Assembly (NCBI GenBank): GCA_002437245.1
Contig: DJOQ01000047.1
Coordinates: 1 to 53,449 of the forward strand
Direction of reading: 5' to 3'
DNA: 53,449 nt
Source of the DNA: Ruminococcaceae bacterium UBA6434
GTDB taxonomy: Bacteria; Bacillota; Clostridia; Oscillospirales; Acutalibacteraceae
The notes under the pieces were generated by a model. The model did no database searches. It saw nothing but the letters and a program-made list of their open reading frames with translations, and was not told where the DNA came from. Position 1 is the first letter of the stretch. Each line of letters opens with the position of its first letter. Both the position numbers and the translations under genes were made by a program. Shown here one piece after another: positions 1 through 9,163 of this stretch.

Positions 1-68
<68 letters not shown>

Positions 69-316
69 ATTGTATTAACTCGAACCTCTCGGCTCGCTTT
101 AATCATTCTTCAAAGTAGCTCTTTAGCTCTTTTACTTTATCCAAGAAATTTTTCAATCTCCCGAATTTACTGTTCGTACTTTCGTACTTCTAAAACTCTT
201 TCAGTCTTTCAACTTTCAGAATCTCAGGGTTCCTTGTTTCTTGTCGTTGTTTAATTTTCAAGGTCCATTGTGTGCTCGGCGTTTTTGGTTTTGCCCTCTC
301 GCCTTAGCGCTCCGAT
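69..316 (-). other. rRNA operon leader (precursor 5' region)
   Basis: About 250 transcribed bases separate the rRNA promoter from the 16S 5' end, and no gene is visible. At roughly 247-270 the minus strand reads ACCTTGAAAATTAAACAACG. This resembles the boxA-like antitermination/processing segment of Firmicutes rRNA leaders (B. subtilis has CTTTGAAAACTAAA). The rest is pyrimidine-rich on the plus strand and probably pairs with 3' precursor sequence outside the window. Confidence 0.7.
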
Positions 317-345
317 ATAATATCAAAATGAGCGACAAAAGTCAA
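317..345 (-). promoter_or_regulatory. rRNA operon sigma-A promoter
   Basis: On the minus strand a -35 TTGACT (340-345) and a -10 TATTAT (317-322) are separated by exactly 17 bp. A-tract-rich DNA just upstream (346-375) could act as an UP element. It lies about 250 bp ahead of 16S and points toward it. Confidence 0.85.
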
Positions 346-422
346 CACTTATTTTCAAAAAAATCACATCTTTTTTTGCCTTTTTGAAACGCCGCCGGGT
401 GTTTTTTGCAATGTAAATAAAA

Positions 423-466
423 TGCCGAAGCCGGGTTTCAAATTTTAGTTGAATTTGGCTTCGGCA
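423..466. terminator. Inverted repeat, possible bidirectional terminator
   Basis: A perfect 10-bp stem TGCCGAAGCC (423-432) pairs with GGCTTCGGCA (457-466) across a 24-nt loop. T-rich runs follow on both strands: TTTTATTT on the minus side and GTGTTTTTAATA on the plus side. It lies between the rpoD terminator and the rRNA promoter. No gene is visible in 467-578, so what it terminates is unclear; it may be a backup stop for the rpoD transcript. Confidence 0.6.
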
Positions 467-578
467 GTGTTTTTAATATATTTTTACGCTTTATCTGTCG
501 TTCAGTGAAAGATAACTTTGGTCTTTTGACACACTTTTATAAGCAGGTCTTATAATTTTAAGAGCAACAAAAACAAAG

Positions 579-607
579 CCCCGAACGAGCATGATAATCG
601 TTCGGGG
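579..607 (-). terminator. rpoD terminator
   Basis: The stem CCCCGAACGA (579-588) pairs with TCGTTCGGGG (598-607) across a 9-nt loop. On the minus strand it is followed by CTTTGTTTTTGTT, a classic intrinsic terminator about 20 bp past the rpoD stop. Confidence 0.92.
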
Positions 608-626
608 AAAAGCATTTATGGTTTTA

Positions 627-1760
627 TCAGTCAAGGAAATCCTTGAGTTTTTTGCTGCGGCTCGGATGGCGAAGCTTACGTAGAGCCTTTGCCTCAATCT
701 GGCGAATACGCTCTCTCGTTACATTGAATTCCTTGCCGACTTCCTCAAGTGTTCTCGGGTGTCCGTCCTCAAGTCCGAAACGAAGCGAAAGCACTTTTTC
801 TTCACGTGCGGTAAGTGTTTTAAGTACCTCGCCGAGCTGTTCTTTTAAAAGCAACATTGACGCGGCGTCTGCCGGAGCCAAGGCATCGTCATCAGGAATA
901 AAGTCTCCGAGATGGCTGTCCTCCTCCTCACCTATCGGGGTTTCAAGAGAAACGGGCTCCTGTGCGACTCTGAGAATTTCGCGCACCTTCTCAACAGGCA
1001 TCTGAAGCTCATCGGCAATCTCTTCCGCCGTCGGATCTCTGCCGTTCTTATGGAGAAGCTGACTGTTTGTCTTTTTAACCTTGTTGATGGTCTCAACCAT
1101 ATGAACGGGAATTCTTATGGTTCTTGCCTGATCTGCTATCGCTCTTGTTATAGCCTGACGAATCCACCATGTGGCATAGGTAGAGAACTTAAAGCCCTTA
1201 GTGTAGTCGAATTTATCGACTGCTTTTATAAGACCCAGGTTGCCCTCCTGAATCAAGTCAAGGAACTGCATACCTCTGCCGACATAACGTTTTGCAATGC
1301 TGACTACAAGACGAAGGTTAGCTTCGGCAAGGCGCTGTTTTGCCTGCTGATCGCCGTCGGCTATACGCATTGCGAGCACCTGCTCCTCTTCGGCGGTAAG
1401 AAGCGGAACACGTCCGATTTCTTTCAGATACACCTTGACCGGGTCATCCATTGCAAGATTATGCGTATCTGCACTTGCTGCCGCGACGGCATCCTGACTT
1501 TTGGGCAATTCGGTATCGAAATTAAGGTTGTCCAATTCAGCATCGCTGAAATCGTCTATAATCTCGATATTCATACTTTCGATAGTTTCATAGAGCTTGT
1601 CAAGCTCTTCCATATCGAAATCTTCCTCAACTATCGCGGCGTCAATCTCCTGCGTAGTGAGTTTGCCCGTAGTCTTGCCTTTTTCGAGCAACGCTTTTAC
1701 GGAGTTTTTCTTTTCGCCTGCTGTCGCAGCAGCAGAGGTGTGGTTTGTGTTGTTGTCCAT
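627..1760 (-). CDS. rpoD: RNA polymerase primary sigma factor RpoD (SigA)
   Basis: This is the housekeeping sigma factor that directs core RNA polymerase to -35/-10 promoters. The 377-aa product has a region 1.1-like acidic N-terminus (about residues 15-75). Region 1.2 begins at DPVKVYLKEIG, region 2 includes YATWWIRQAITRAIADQART (promoter melting and -10 recognition), and region 4.2 holds the helix-turn-helix VTRERIRQIEAKALRKLR near the C-terminus. Its size matches Clostridia SigA (about 370 aa). The ATG has a GAGGG ribosome-binding site. It is the last gene of dgt-dnaG-rpoD, 28 bp after dnaG, and ends at a strong terminator. The dnaG-rpoD pairing is the conserved macromolecular-synthesis arrangement. 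Confidence 0.98.
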   Translation of the reverse strand: MDNNTNHTSAAATAGEKKNSVKALLEKGKTTGKLTTQEIDAAIVEEDFDMEELDKLYETIESMNIEIIDDFSDAELDNLNFDTELPKSQDAVAAASADTHNLAMDDPVKVYLKEIGRVPLLTAEEEQVLAMRIADGDQQAKQRLAEANLRLVVSIAKRYVGRGMQFLDLIQEGNLGLIKAVDKFDYTKGFKFSTYATWWIRQAITRAIADQARTIRIPVHMVETINKVKKTNSQLLHKNGRDPTAEEIADELQMPVEKVREILRVAQEPVSLETPIGEEEDSHLGDFIPDDDALAPADAASMLLLKEQLGEVLKTLTAREEKVLSLRFGLEDGHPRTLEEVGKEFNVTRERIRQIEAKALRKLRHPSRSKKLKDFLD

Positions 1761-1788
1761 ATTTTTCCCTCACACATATATGTATTTT

Positions 1789-3549
1789 TTATTTAAACAG
1801 ATTTTTGAAGTCCTCATCGGACATTTCGGACGGTTTCACACCGATATGTCTATTCTTTTCATCCTTGAGCACGTTTATACAATCCTCACATTCCCTGAGA
1901 GAATTGGAAATATCGGTTGAAATGGTCTCAATTCGCGCTATAACGCTTATCTCATCGGAAGTAAATTCCGATGTGAGAAAAGACAGCCCTATCGGTCTTC
2001 CGTCTTTAATTCGCTCCGATATTGCCGAAAAAACACGTCGGTTGAAATCGGTGACGAAAAGCTCGGGCGACAATTTGTTTTCAAGCTTTCGGTAAAGCTC
2101 CGGGTCGGACATAAACGACGCTATGAGTATCTCCTCCGCCTTTGCGGCGCGTAGAGCTTTTGCGCGCTGTGTGTTGACCTTATTTATCTTATCGCCTTGA
2201 TTTATAACGGAATCACGCACTTCGCGATAAAGTTCGTTTCTTTGTTTTTTAGCGCGTTTTGCCCGTTCGATTTTGACTTGTGCGGTTATAGCGTCCTTAT
2301 TCACCGAAAACTCTTCGGACAGCCTTGAAATATATATATCGAGTTCGACCGGACTGTTAAGCGACGCCAAAACAGCCGCCGCCGCTTTTAAATAATCACT
2401 TCTGCCGGCCGGAGATGATATATCGTATTTTGAGCGCTCGGAAAGAAGCGAAAACTCAACGTCGTTCGCCGCTGAATCTAGGCAACGCCTAAAGCCCTCG
2501 GCGCCGAATTTTTGTATTATTTCGTCGGGGTCCTTGCCGCCGGTCATATGTATTATACGAACCTTGAGGGTTGTCTTGCCGAGTATATTTATCGCTTTTC
2601 TTGTTGCCTTTTGGCCCGCCTCGTCGGAATCGTAACAGATAAAAACTTCGCCGGCATAGTGGGAAAGCATATGCGCCTGCTCTTCCGTGAGAGCTGTGCC
2701 GAGACCCGCTACTGCGTTTGTAAATCCTGCCTGATGGAGCGAAATAACATCGAGATTGCCCTCGCACAGAATTATTGAATCGCTCTTTGACTTTTTCGCA
2801 AAGTTGAGGGCAAAAAGATTGCTGCCTTTTTTATAGACAAGCGTATCGCTTGTATTCACATACTTGCGGTCGCTGTCCGCATCGTGAATACGTCTGCCGC
2901 TGAAAGCAATAACATTGCCGCGCAAATCAATAACCGGAAACATAGCCCTGTTTTTAAACGCATCGTAATAATATCTTTTTCCGTTTTTTACTGTTGACCT
3001 CAGAATATTTGCCTCATACAGAAGCTGCTGACTGTAGCCCTTTGACACAAGATAATTTTCAAGTTCATGCCAGGAATCAGGAGCGTATCCGAGCCCGAAA
3101 TGACGTATCGTATTATCGGAAAGACCGCGTGAATAAAAGTACTCAAGGCCCTCCCTGCCCTCCGGCGAATAGAGCTTCGCATGGAAGAACCTTGCCGCCT
3201 CGCGGTTGGCACCGTACATCTCGGTTCTTTTTTTGCTGAGACCTGCGTCAAATCCGTCTTGCGGCATAGAGACGCCGTGCCTGTCGGCAAGAAATTTAAC
3301 AGCCTCCATATAATCAAGATTTTCGATATTTCGTATAAAGGTTATGACGTCTCCGCCGTTGCCGCACCCGAAGCAATAATACGACTGCGTTTCGGGATAA
3401 ACCGTAAACGACGGTGTTTTTTCGTTATGAAACGGGCAAAGCCCCGTCAGTATTTTGCCCTTTCGTTTAAGCGAAACATATGAGGAAACGGTAGATTCGA
3501 TATCGGCGCGGCGGCGAAGATCGTCGAGAAATTCATCGCTTAGAGCCAT
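1789..3549 (-). CDS. dnaG: DNA primase DnaG
   Basis: DnaG synthesises RNA primers at the replication fork together with the replicative helicase. The 586-aa protein begins with a CHC2 zinc ribbon: C38 and H41 in CPFH, C59 and C62 in CFGC. The RNA-polymerase core follows, with a TOPRIM domain carrying the catalytic Glu in LCEGNLDV (about 263) and the acidic YDSDEAG motif (about 310). The C-terminal part, roughly from 440, should be the helicase-interacting region; it is less conserved and I recognise it only by position. The length is normal. The ATG follows AGGTGATGTTAT. It lies 15 bp downstream of dgt, so the two are probably cotranscribed. Confidence 0.97.
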   Translation of the reverse strand: MALSDEFLDDLRRRADIESTVSSYVSLKRKGKILTGLCPFHNEKTPSFTVYPETQSYYCFGCGNGGDVITFIRNIENLDYMEAVKFLADRHGVSMPQDGFDAGLSKKRTEMYGANREAARFFHAKLYSPEGREGLEYFYSRGLSDNTIRHFGLGYAPDSWHELENYLVSKGYSQQLLYEANILRSTVKNGKRYYYDAFKNRAMFPVIDLRGNVIAFSGRRIHDADSDRKYVNTSDTLVYKKGSNLFALNFAKKSKSDSIILCEGNLDVISLHQAGFTNAVAGLGTALTEEQAHMLSHYAGEVFICYDSDEAGQKATRKAINILGKTTLKVRIIHMTGGKDPDEIIQKFGAEGFRRCLDSAANDVEFSLLSERSKYDISSPAGRSDYLKAAAAVLASLNSPVELDIYISRLSEEFSVNKDAITAQVKIERAKRAKKQRNELYREVRDSVINQGDKINKVNTQRAKALRAAKAEEILIASFMSDPELYRKLENKLSPELFVTDFNRRVFSAISERIKDGRPIGLSFLTSEFTSDEISVIARIETISTDISNSLRECEDCINVLKDEKNRHIGVKPSEMSDEDFKNLFK

Positions 3550-3564
3550 ATAACATCACCTCTC

Positions 3565-4578
3565 TCAAAGATTGTCCCACCCGATCCAGGACTTCGGAAT
3601 AAACAAATTATTATACACATGAAGAACATAGCTGTCGGACATTCCGGCAACATAGTCGCAGGCGGCTCTTTCGGCGCCCTCGCTCAAATAAATCGACTCG
3701 TATTCGGTAGGCATGGAAAGAGGATGATTGGTAAAATAATCGAACAGCGTTTTTATAAGCGCTTCCGCCTTCTTCTCCTCCCCCTTACACACCGGATTTG
3801 TATAGACATTGCGAAACATAAAATCACACAGCTCCGAAAACGGCTCTGTTTCATTTTTACCGAGGACTATATCGTCGTCGCTGTTATTTATTACCGACGT
3901 AACAAGAGTGTTTATTCTGTCTGACTTACTCTTGCCGAGAGCATCTCTTATATCATTGGGGATACTGTCTTCGGACAGCACTCCGGCGACTATCGCATCA
4001 TCTATATCGTGATTTATATACGCTATTTTATCGGACAATTTGACTATTCTGCCCTCAAGAGTATCGGCTTCTTTGCCGACAGTATGGCAAACTATACCGT
4101 CGCGCACCTCATATGTAAGATTAAGCCCGTTTCCGTGTTTTTCAAGCTTGTCCACAACGCGAAGGCTCTGCTCATAGTGTTTAAATCCAAGTGAGCAAAC
4201 CTCGTTCAGCGCTCTCTCGCCGGCATGGCCGAAAGGTGTATGACCGAGGTCGTGGCCGAGCGCCACCGCCTCCGTGAGATCCTCGTTGAGTCTCAAAGCA
4301 CGGGCGATTGTGCGCGCTATCTGCGCAACCTCAAGGGTATGGGTAAGTCTTGTGCGATAGTGGTCGCCTGCCGGAGACAAAAACACCTGAGTTTTATGCT
4401 TTAATCTGCGGAACGCATTGGAATGTACTATTCTGTCGCGGTCACGCTGAAAAGAAGTCCTTACGGGACATTCCGGCTCTTTTCTTTGTCTTCCTCTGTT
4501 GTTCTCGGAGAGGCACGCATTCGGCGACAGAGTTTCACGTTCGATTTTCATGGTGGTTTCACGTATTATGTCAGACAC
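3565..4578 (-). CDS. dgt: dGTPase-like HD-domain deoxynucleotide triphosphohydrolase
   Basis: Members of this family hydrolyse dNTPs to nucleoside and tripolyphosphate. The 337-aa protein has an N-terminal RDRDRIVHSNAFRRLKHKTQ block and RTRLTHTLEV, which supplies the first metal His. The HD signature follows in GHDLGHTPFGHAGE (about residues 108-121), and further His/Asp residues lie in KLSDKIAYINHDIDDA. The likely start is GTG at 4578, preceded by GAGGTG at 6-nt spacing. A -10 TATAAT (4596-4601) lies just upstream with a poor -35. The protein is shorter than E. coli Dgt (about 505 aa) and matches the short Firmicutes type found upstream of dnaG; the preferred substrate cannot be read from sequence. 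Confidence 0.92.
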   Translation of the reverse strand: MSDIIRETTMKIERETLSPNACLSENNRGRQRKEPECPVRTSFQRDRDRIVHSNAFRRLKHKTQVFLSPAGDHYRTRLTHTLEVAQIARTIARALRLNEDLTEAVALGHDLGHTPFGHAGERALNEVCSLGFKHYEQSLRVVDKLEKHGNGLNLTYEVRDGIVCHTVGKEADTLEGRIVKLSDKIAYINHDIDDAIVAGVLSEDSIPNDIRDALGKSKSDRINTLVTSVINNSDDDIVLGKNETEPFSELCDFMFRNVYTNPVCKGEEKKAEALIKTLFDYFTNHPLSMPTEYESIYLSEGAERAACDYVAGMSDSYVLHVYNNLFIPKSWIGWDNL

Positions 4579-4643
4579 TCTTTCACCTCAATTCAATTAT
4601 ATATACGAAAGAAAACGCATTTTCCCTTTTTTTATTTTAAAAT

Positions 4644-5264
4644 TTATATTTCGGCATATTTCTCGCCCGTTTTTTCGGCGAAAAATCTTCCGTTTGACGA
4701 ATCGACTATCAGCTTTTTAATGCTTTCGGTCTTTTCACACGGAATACTGAAGCAGACCTTTACATTATCGGCAAAATCCGCAGAAATCACCGTTCCGCCG
4801 TTTTCGGGAATAAGAGACACAAGCCTGCCGTAATAATTGTAGTCTGAAACTACGCAAAACTCGTCACACTTTGTCATAGTTATGATTTCGCCCGAATCAA
4901 GAGCTATTTTTGCGGTATGCGAATACGCCCTAACGAGACCGCCTCCGCCCAAAAGTATGCCGCCGAAGTACCTTGTTGCGACAACGCAGACATCTTTGAC
5001 GTCGCTTTTTTCGAGAACATCCAAAACAGGTACGCCCGCCGTTCCCTGCGGTTCGCCGTCATCCGAATACCTTTTTATATTGCCGTCACGCAATATATAT
5101 GCATAAACATTGTGCTTTGCGTCCCAATGCTTTTGCTTTATTTCGGATATAAAGCCGTTTGCCTCCTCCGCTGTTTTAACGGGACAAACGTAGCCTATAA
5201 AACGCGACCGCTTTTCGGTAAATTCATCGCAGGCTCTTTTTTTGACCGTTTTATAGCTCGGCAT
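4644..5264 (-). CDS. YigZ/IMPACT family protein (UPF0029)
   Basis: The 206-aa protein has the IMPACT N-terminal domain: SRFIGYVCPV, then the KHWDAKHNVYAYIL block, SDDGEPQGTAG, and VVATRYFGGILLGGGGLVRA. A smaller C-terminal UPF0029-type domain follows. These proteins are widespread; bacterial members have a ribosome-factor-like fold but no settled function. I chose ATG 5264 because AAGGAG lies about 11 nt upstream and the conserved family N-terminus begins there. An in-frame upstream extension would run into the rpmE terminator. It stands 65 bp upstream of dgt. Confidence 0.88.
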   Translation of the reverse strand: MPSYKTVKKRACDEFTEKRSRFIGYVCPVKTAEEANGFISEIKQKHWDAKHNVYAYILRDGNIKRYSDDGEPQGTAGVPVLDVLEKSDVKDVCVVATRYFGGILLGGGGLVRAYSHTAKIALDSGEIITMTKCDEFCVVSDYNYYGRLVSLIPENGGTVISADFADNVKVCFSIPCEKTESIKKLIVDSSNGRFFAEKTGEKYAEI

Positions 5265-5293
5265 ATTTTTCACCGTACTCCTTATAAAAACAA

Positions 5294-5317
5294 GAAGCGG
5301 TACCAAAGTACCGCTTC
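5294..5317 (-). terminator. rpmE terminator
   Basis: The stem GAAGCGGTAC (5294-5303) and GTACCGCTTC (5308-5317) encloses a 4-nt loop. It is followed on the minus strand by TTGTTTTTATAAG, a strong intrinsic terminator 6 bp past the rpmE stop. Confidence 0.93.
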
Positions 5318-5323
5318 CCTAAA

Positions 5324-5527
5324 TTACTTATCAAGATTGTATCTCTTCTTGAATCTGTCAACACGTCCGCCGGTATCAACAAGCTTCTGCTTACCGGTGA
5401 AAAACGGATGGCATTTAGAACAAATATCAACGCGGATATTCTCTTTAGTAGAACGAGTTTTGTACTCGGCGCCGCAAGCACATTTTACGGTCGTCTCTTT
5501 GTACTCGGGATGTATGCCTTCTTTCAT
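5324..5527 (-). CDS. rpmE: 50S ribosomal protein L31 (zinc-binding type)
   Basis: L31 is a small protein of the large ribosomal subunit near the central protuberance that helps bridge the subunits. The 67-aa product begins MKEGIHPEY and keeps all four zinc-ribbon cysteines (C16, C18, C36, C39 in CACG and CSKC). It is therefore the C+ form rather than the zinc-free paralog. PFFTGKQK and the basic RVDRFKKRYN tail are typical. It is monocistronic, with AGAGGTGA before the ATG, its own promoter at 5583-5611 and its own terminator. Confidence 0.97.
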   Translation of the reverse strand: MKEGIHPEYKETTVKCACGAEYKTRSTKENIRVDICSKCHPFFTGKQKLVDTGGRVDRFKKRYNLDK

Positions 5528-5575
5528 TATCTGTCACCTCTTTCGGGAATACATATTAAGTTACATTTTAACAGC

Positions 5576-5611
5576 GATAGAAATTCTATCATACTTAGCT
5601 TTAAAAAGCAA
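5576..5611 (-). promoter_or_regulatory. rpmE promoter with palindrome over the -10
   Basis: The minus-strand -35 TTGCTT (5606-5611) and -10 TAGAAT (5583-5588) have a 17-bp spacer. The -10 lies inside a perfect 7-1-7 palindrome, GATAGAATTTCTATC (5576-5590). The palindrome could be an operator or a coincidence of A/T-rich sequence. Confidence 0.75.
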
Positions 5612-5626
5612 GCATTTTTTCAAATT

Positions 5627-8600
5627 TTATATATCCAAAGTCACAGTTTTGTTAAGGCGCAGCGAAAAGATAAGCGTTTCTTTGACGGGCTGTGAAAAAA
5701 TCTCCTCTGCCGCACGCTTATAAATCGAAAGCTGCCCCGAATATCTGCGTTTGAGTTCTTCCTCGTCTTTTACGTTGTCAGTCTTGTAATCGACAACGAC
5801 CGTCTTTCCGTTTTCGCAAAATGCACAGTCGATAACACCCTGAACAACGGTCTTTTCGGACGAGAACTTCTTAGGAACATCGTCATTTAATTCACAGAGC
5901 GGAACGGCAATCGTAAATTTTTGCTCCCTATACACTTTATCGGAATTTTTAATGCGCTTGAATATTTCGCTTTTGAAAAATCCCTCGAGCATTTTTTCGT
6001 CTATTGCCGACGCCTCGTTTTCCGTCAGCTTTCCGAGAGAAACAAGCCTTTCGATTTCGTTTTCGACGGACTGCTCGCCCAAATTCAAATCGCAAATTTC
6101 AAGAAAACGGTGTGCCGCCGTTCCGCGCATTGCCGGGGTCATATCGTTTTTGCACAGGAAGTCGGGTTTTGCGGTAAAATACCAATCGAGACTGCGCGAA
6201 CCGATTTCGACGGAAGACGCGGACATTTTCGCGGCATAATCGGAAAGGCGCGAATACCCGTAAGCATATGAGGTCCGTTTTTTAATTTCTTCAAGCATAT
6301 TTTCGTCCGGTGCGGCAGAGGCTTTGTCGTCGGTAAGATACTCTTCCGAAGATACCGAAGTAACACACTCAACATTAAGCGGAAAATCCGCCTTGCAAAT
6401 TCCGTATTCGGGTTTTGCCGCAAAACTTCTCAACAGTTTTGCGTCCTTGTGCCACATAAGGCTCGGAATCAATATATCAAGGTAAGACGTCGCCTTTTTT
6501 ATAAGCGCCGACGGAATTTTGCCGTCGCCGTAAAGAGACGCGCTGCATCTTCCGACAAGACGTTCGGGATTATCGGAAGAGCCGACTATTATAAGCCGTT
6601 CTCTCGCTCTGGTCATTGCAACATATAAAATTCTGAGTTCCTCTGCCCTTTCGCTGTCGCGTATCGCAAGACGGCAAGCATAGTGCTGCAAAGTTTCAAA
6701 AACTCTGCCGGTTTCGTTTATGATTCGCTTAATCCCCGCTCCGAGAGAAGCGGCAGGGTCAACGAGCAGTGCATCATACTGCGACATTGTATTGATTTTA
6801 TTTCCGCAACCGGCAATAATGACCACGGGGAATTCAAGGCCTTTGCTCGCATGAATGCTCATAATTCTTACCACATCGGCATATTCGGAGATGCCGGTAG
6901 AAGAGTCTATACTGCTGTTGCCGTCTCTTGTACGTGCCAAATAGCGGACAAATCCGGAAAGTCCCAAATCGGAATTGCTTTCGTAGTTTTCCGCATATTG
7001 CAGAAGCAGGAGTAAATTGAGGCGCCGTGTATCGCCGTCAGTCATAGAAAGAACAATCGACGGATACGCCGTTCTCTCATATATTGAGCGAAGGAGGTCA
7101 CTGACAGAGCACGTGGTACTCATCTCTCTGTATTCTGTGAGGCTTTTTATAAAGTCGCGGCACTTTTCGAGTCCGCTTTCCGAAACGGCGTTAAAGAGAT
7201 ACCCGTTTCTTTTTTGTGAGCGGATAATCGCAAGGTCATCGGCGGTAAAGCCGTACAAAGGTGACATAAGCACCGAAAGAAGCGGAACATCCTGCAACGG
7301 GTTATCAATAATTTCAAGGAACGACAGCATTACATTTATTTCGGTGTTTTGAAAAAATCCGCCCCTCTTTTGATAATACACGGGGATATTTTTCTTTGTA
7401 AGGGCGTCAAAATAATCGTCCGCTCCGCCCATTGCTCTCATAAGTATACAGATGTCCTTATACATTATGGGTCTGTACCCTGTTTTTGTTTTTACGGGCA
7501 TCTTTTCGTCTATCAGCTTTTTTATAACATCGGCTATATGGCAGGCTTCGGGAAGCTCTTCACAGCAGATTGCCGATTTATCCACTATATGAAGCTCGGC
7601 GCACGGAAAATCGACCTTTTCGTAATCGGCACCCGCCTTCAGCGATTCGTTGTTGTCATAATTTATGCCGCAGCTGTCCTCGTTCATCACTCTGCCGAAA
7701 ACATAGTTTATATATTCCGTAACATCTTTACGGCTTCGAAAGTTCTCATCGAGATTTATTCTTGCAGGATAATTTTTGCCGTCAAAGTCGGGCAGGCGCT
7801 TGCGCTTTTGCAAAAATATTTCGGGCATGGCAAGCCTGAAGCCGTATATACTCTGCTTAACGTCGCCGACGATAAAAAGATTTTTTTCATTATCTGACAG
7901 CGCTCTGAAAAGCATATCCTGCGCTTTGTTGGTGTCCTGATACTCATCTATCAGTATTTCGGTATACTTATGCGAAAGCTCTTTTGCAAGGTCTGTTCTG
8001 ACGATATTGTCATCATCGTTTCTGCTTACGAGCAAGGCGAGCGCCATATGCGAAATATCGGAAAAGTCATATGCGTTTTGCTTTTCTTTGAGTTCCGAAT
8101 AGTGCTTTGAAAACAGCATAACCGCCGAAAACAGCTTGATAATTACGTGTCTGAGCTCCGCGGTATCCTCGCAAAATTCTTCCTGTGTAACGCAAACTTC
8201 TTTCCCGAGAGAAGCGTATGCTTTTTTACAATCGGCCCTAAGCGACTTAACGCGTTCTTTTAAAGGAGAGTCCGCAAAATCCTTCGGGGCGCTTTTCAGC
8301 CTTTCGGGTTTGAATCCGTCAATAAGCGATTTAACGCGTTCCCAATCGCCGCAACACGCCGCATTATACGTCGCTTTATAATGCATACTGTCGGAGTAAA
8401 TTGCCGGTAAATAGCAGACCTCAAGCTCCGGCTCTTCGCGAAGCATAACCGCACATTTACTGAGAGTTTCGCCGCAATAACGGACCTGCTCGATAACGTC
8501 TCTTAATATTTTTTGCCCCCACGGCGTCTGCTGCGGCAACAGGGATGGATTGTAGAGCCTTACTACGCTGTTGAGCCATTTTTTTGGAAAAGCATACGCA

Positions 8601-9163
8601 CAGGCGTTTTCGTAGAGCTTGTAAATAATCTCGGAGAGTTTATCGTCGGTTCTGCCGCTTATCAACAGCTCTGTAAGTGATTTAAACTCCTTTGAGCCCT
8701 CTTCGTAAAGCTCCTCCAGGGTTTTATCAGCCGCCTCTTTTACAAGGAGCTTTTTTTCGTTGTCGTCAAGCGTGCGAAAATCGGGAGTAATGCCGAGAGA
8801 ATCGTAATTTGCCCTGACAAGCTTTAAGCAAAACGAATCTATGGTGCAAATATCGCTTGCAGGCAGCATCATACGCTGTCTTGCGAGATAGCGATTACCC
8901 GGGTCGGACTGTAAAAGCTCCGTAAGGCGCGCATTTATACGCTCTTTCATTTCGGCTGCCGCAGCTTTGGTGAAAGTAACGACAAGCAGGCTGTCAACGG
9001 GGCACGGATTTTTTTCGTCGCAGATACGCCTTATGACGCGTTCGACAAGTACGGCGGTTTTGCCCGAACCTGCCGCGGCGGATACCAAAACCGAACCGTT
9101 GCGCGAATCTATTGCGTTTTCCTGCGCCGCAGTCCATTTGATTTTCTTTTCAGCCAACGTCAT
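5627..9163 (-). CDS. addA: AddA, ATP-dependent helicase/nuclease subunit A
   Basis: AddA is the UvrD-type helicase and nuclease half of AddAB, the Firmicutes counterpart of RecBCD. AddAB resects double-strand breaks up to Chi-like sites. The roughly 1178-aa product has a Q-motif/Walker A region (TAAQENAI, AAAGSGKTAVLVER, about 20-45). UvrD motifs follow: EILIDEYQDTNKAQD (Walker B), GDVKQSIYGFR, LDENFRSR, IMSIHASKGLEF and LYVAMTRARERL. The C-terminal RecB-type nuclease carries GVIDCAF and VVDYKTDN (about 1115-1135). It overlaps addB by about 14 bp. ATG 9163 and TTG 9157 are both plausible starts; TTG has better spacing to GAGGG. Confidence 0.96.
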   Translation of the reverse strand: MTLAEKKIKWTAAQENAIDSRNGSVLVSAAAGSGKTAVLVERVIRRICDEKNPCPVDSLLVVTFTKAAAAEMKERINARLTELLQSDPGNRYLARQRMMLPASDICTIDSFCLKLVRANYDSLGITPDFRTLDDNEKKLLVKEAADKTLEELYEEGSKEFKSLTELLISGRTDDKLSEIIYKLYENACAYAFPKKWLNSVVRLYNPSLLPQQTPWGQKILRDVIEQVRYCGETLSKCAVMLREEPELEVCYLPAIYSDSMHYKATYNAACCGDWERVKSLIDGFKPERLKSAPKDFADSPLKERVKSLRADCKKAYASLGKEVCVTQEEFCEDTAELRHVIIKLFSAVMLFSKHYSELKEKQNAYDFSDISHMALALLVSRNDDDNIVRTDLAKELSHKYTEILIDEYQDTNKAQDMLFRALSDNEKNLFIVGDVKQSIYGFRLAMPEIFLQKRKRLPDFDGKNYPARINLDENFRSRKDVTEYINYVFGRVMNEDSCGINYDNNESLKAGADYEKVDFPCAELHIVDKSAICCEELPEACHIADVIKKLIDEKMPVKTKTGYRPIMYKDICILMRAMGGADDYFDALTKKNIPVYYQKRGGFFQNTEINVMLSFLEIIDNPLQDVPLLSVLMSPLYGFTADDLAIIRSQKRNGYLFNAVSESGLEKCRDFIKSLTEYREMSTTCSVSDLLRSIYERTAYPSIVLSMTDGDTRRLNLLLLLQYAENYESNSDLGLSGFVRYLARTRDGNSSIDSSTGISEYADVVRIMSIHASKGLEFPVVIIAGCGNKINTMSQYDALLVDPAASLGAGIKRIINETGRVFETLQHYACRLAIRDSERAEELRILYVAMTRARERLIIVGSSDNPERLVGRCSASLYGDGKIPSALIKKATSYLDILIPSLMWHKDAKLLRSFAAKPEYGICKADFPLNVECVTSVSSEEYLTDDKASAAPDENMLEEIKKRTSYAYGYSRLSDYAAKMSASSVEIGSRSLDWYFTAKPDFLCKNDMTPAMRGTAAHRFLEICDLNLGEQSVENEIERLVSLGKLTENEASAIDEKMLEGFFKSEIFKRIKNSDKVYREQKFTIAVPLCELNDDVPKKFSSEKTVVQGVIDCAFCENGKTVVVDYKTDNVKDEEELKRRYSGQLSIYKRAAEEIFSQPVKETLIFSLRLNKTVTLDI

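Noticed and set aside
912..1796. A 294-codon open frame opposite rpoD
   Set aside because: It lies wholly antisense to the conserved sigma factor and has no family features; it is a by-product of codon bias.
4917..5723. A 268-codon plus-strand frame across the YigZ gene and rpmE
   Set aside because: It is antisense to two well-supported genes, a terminator and a promoter.
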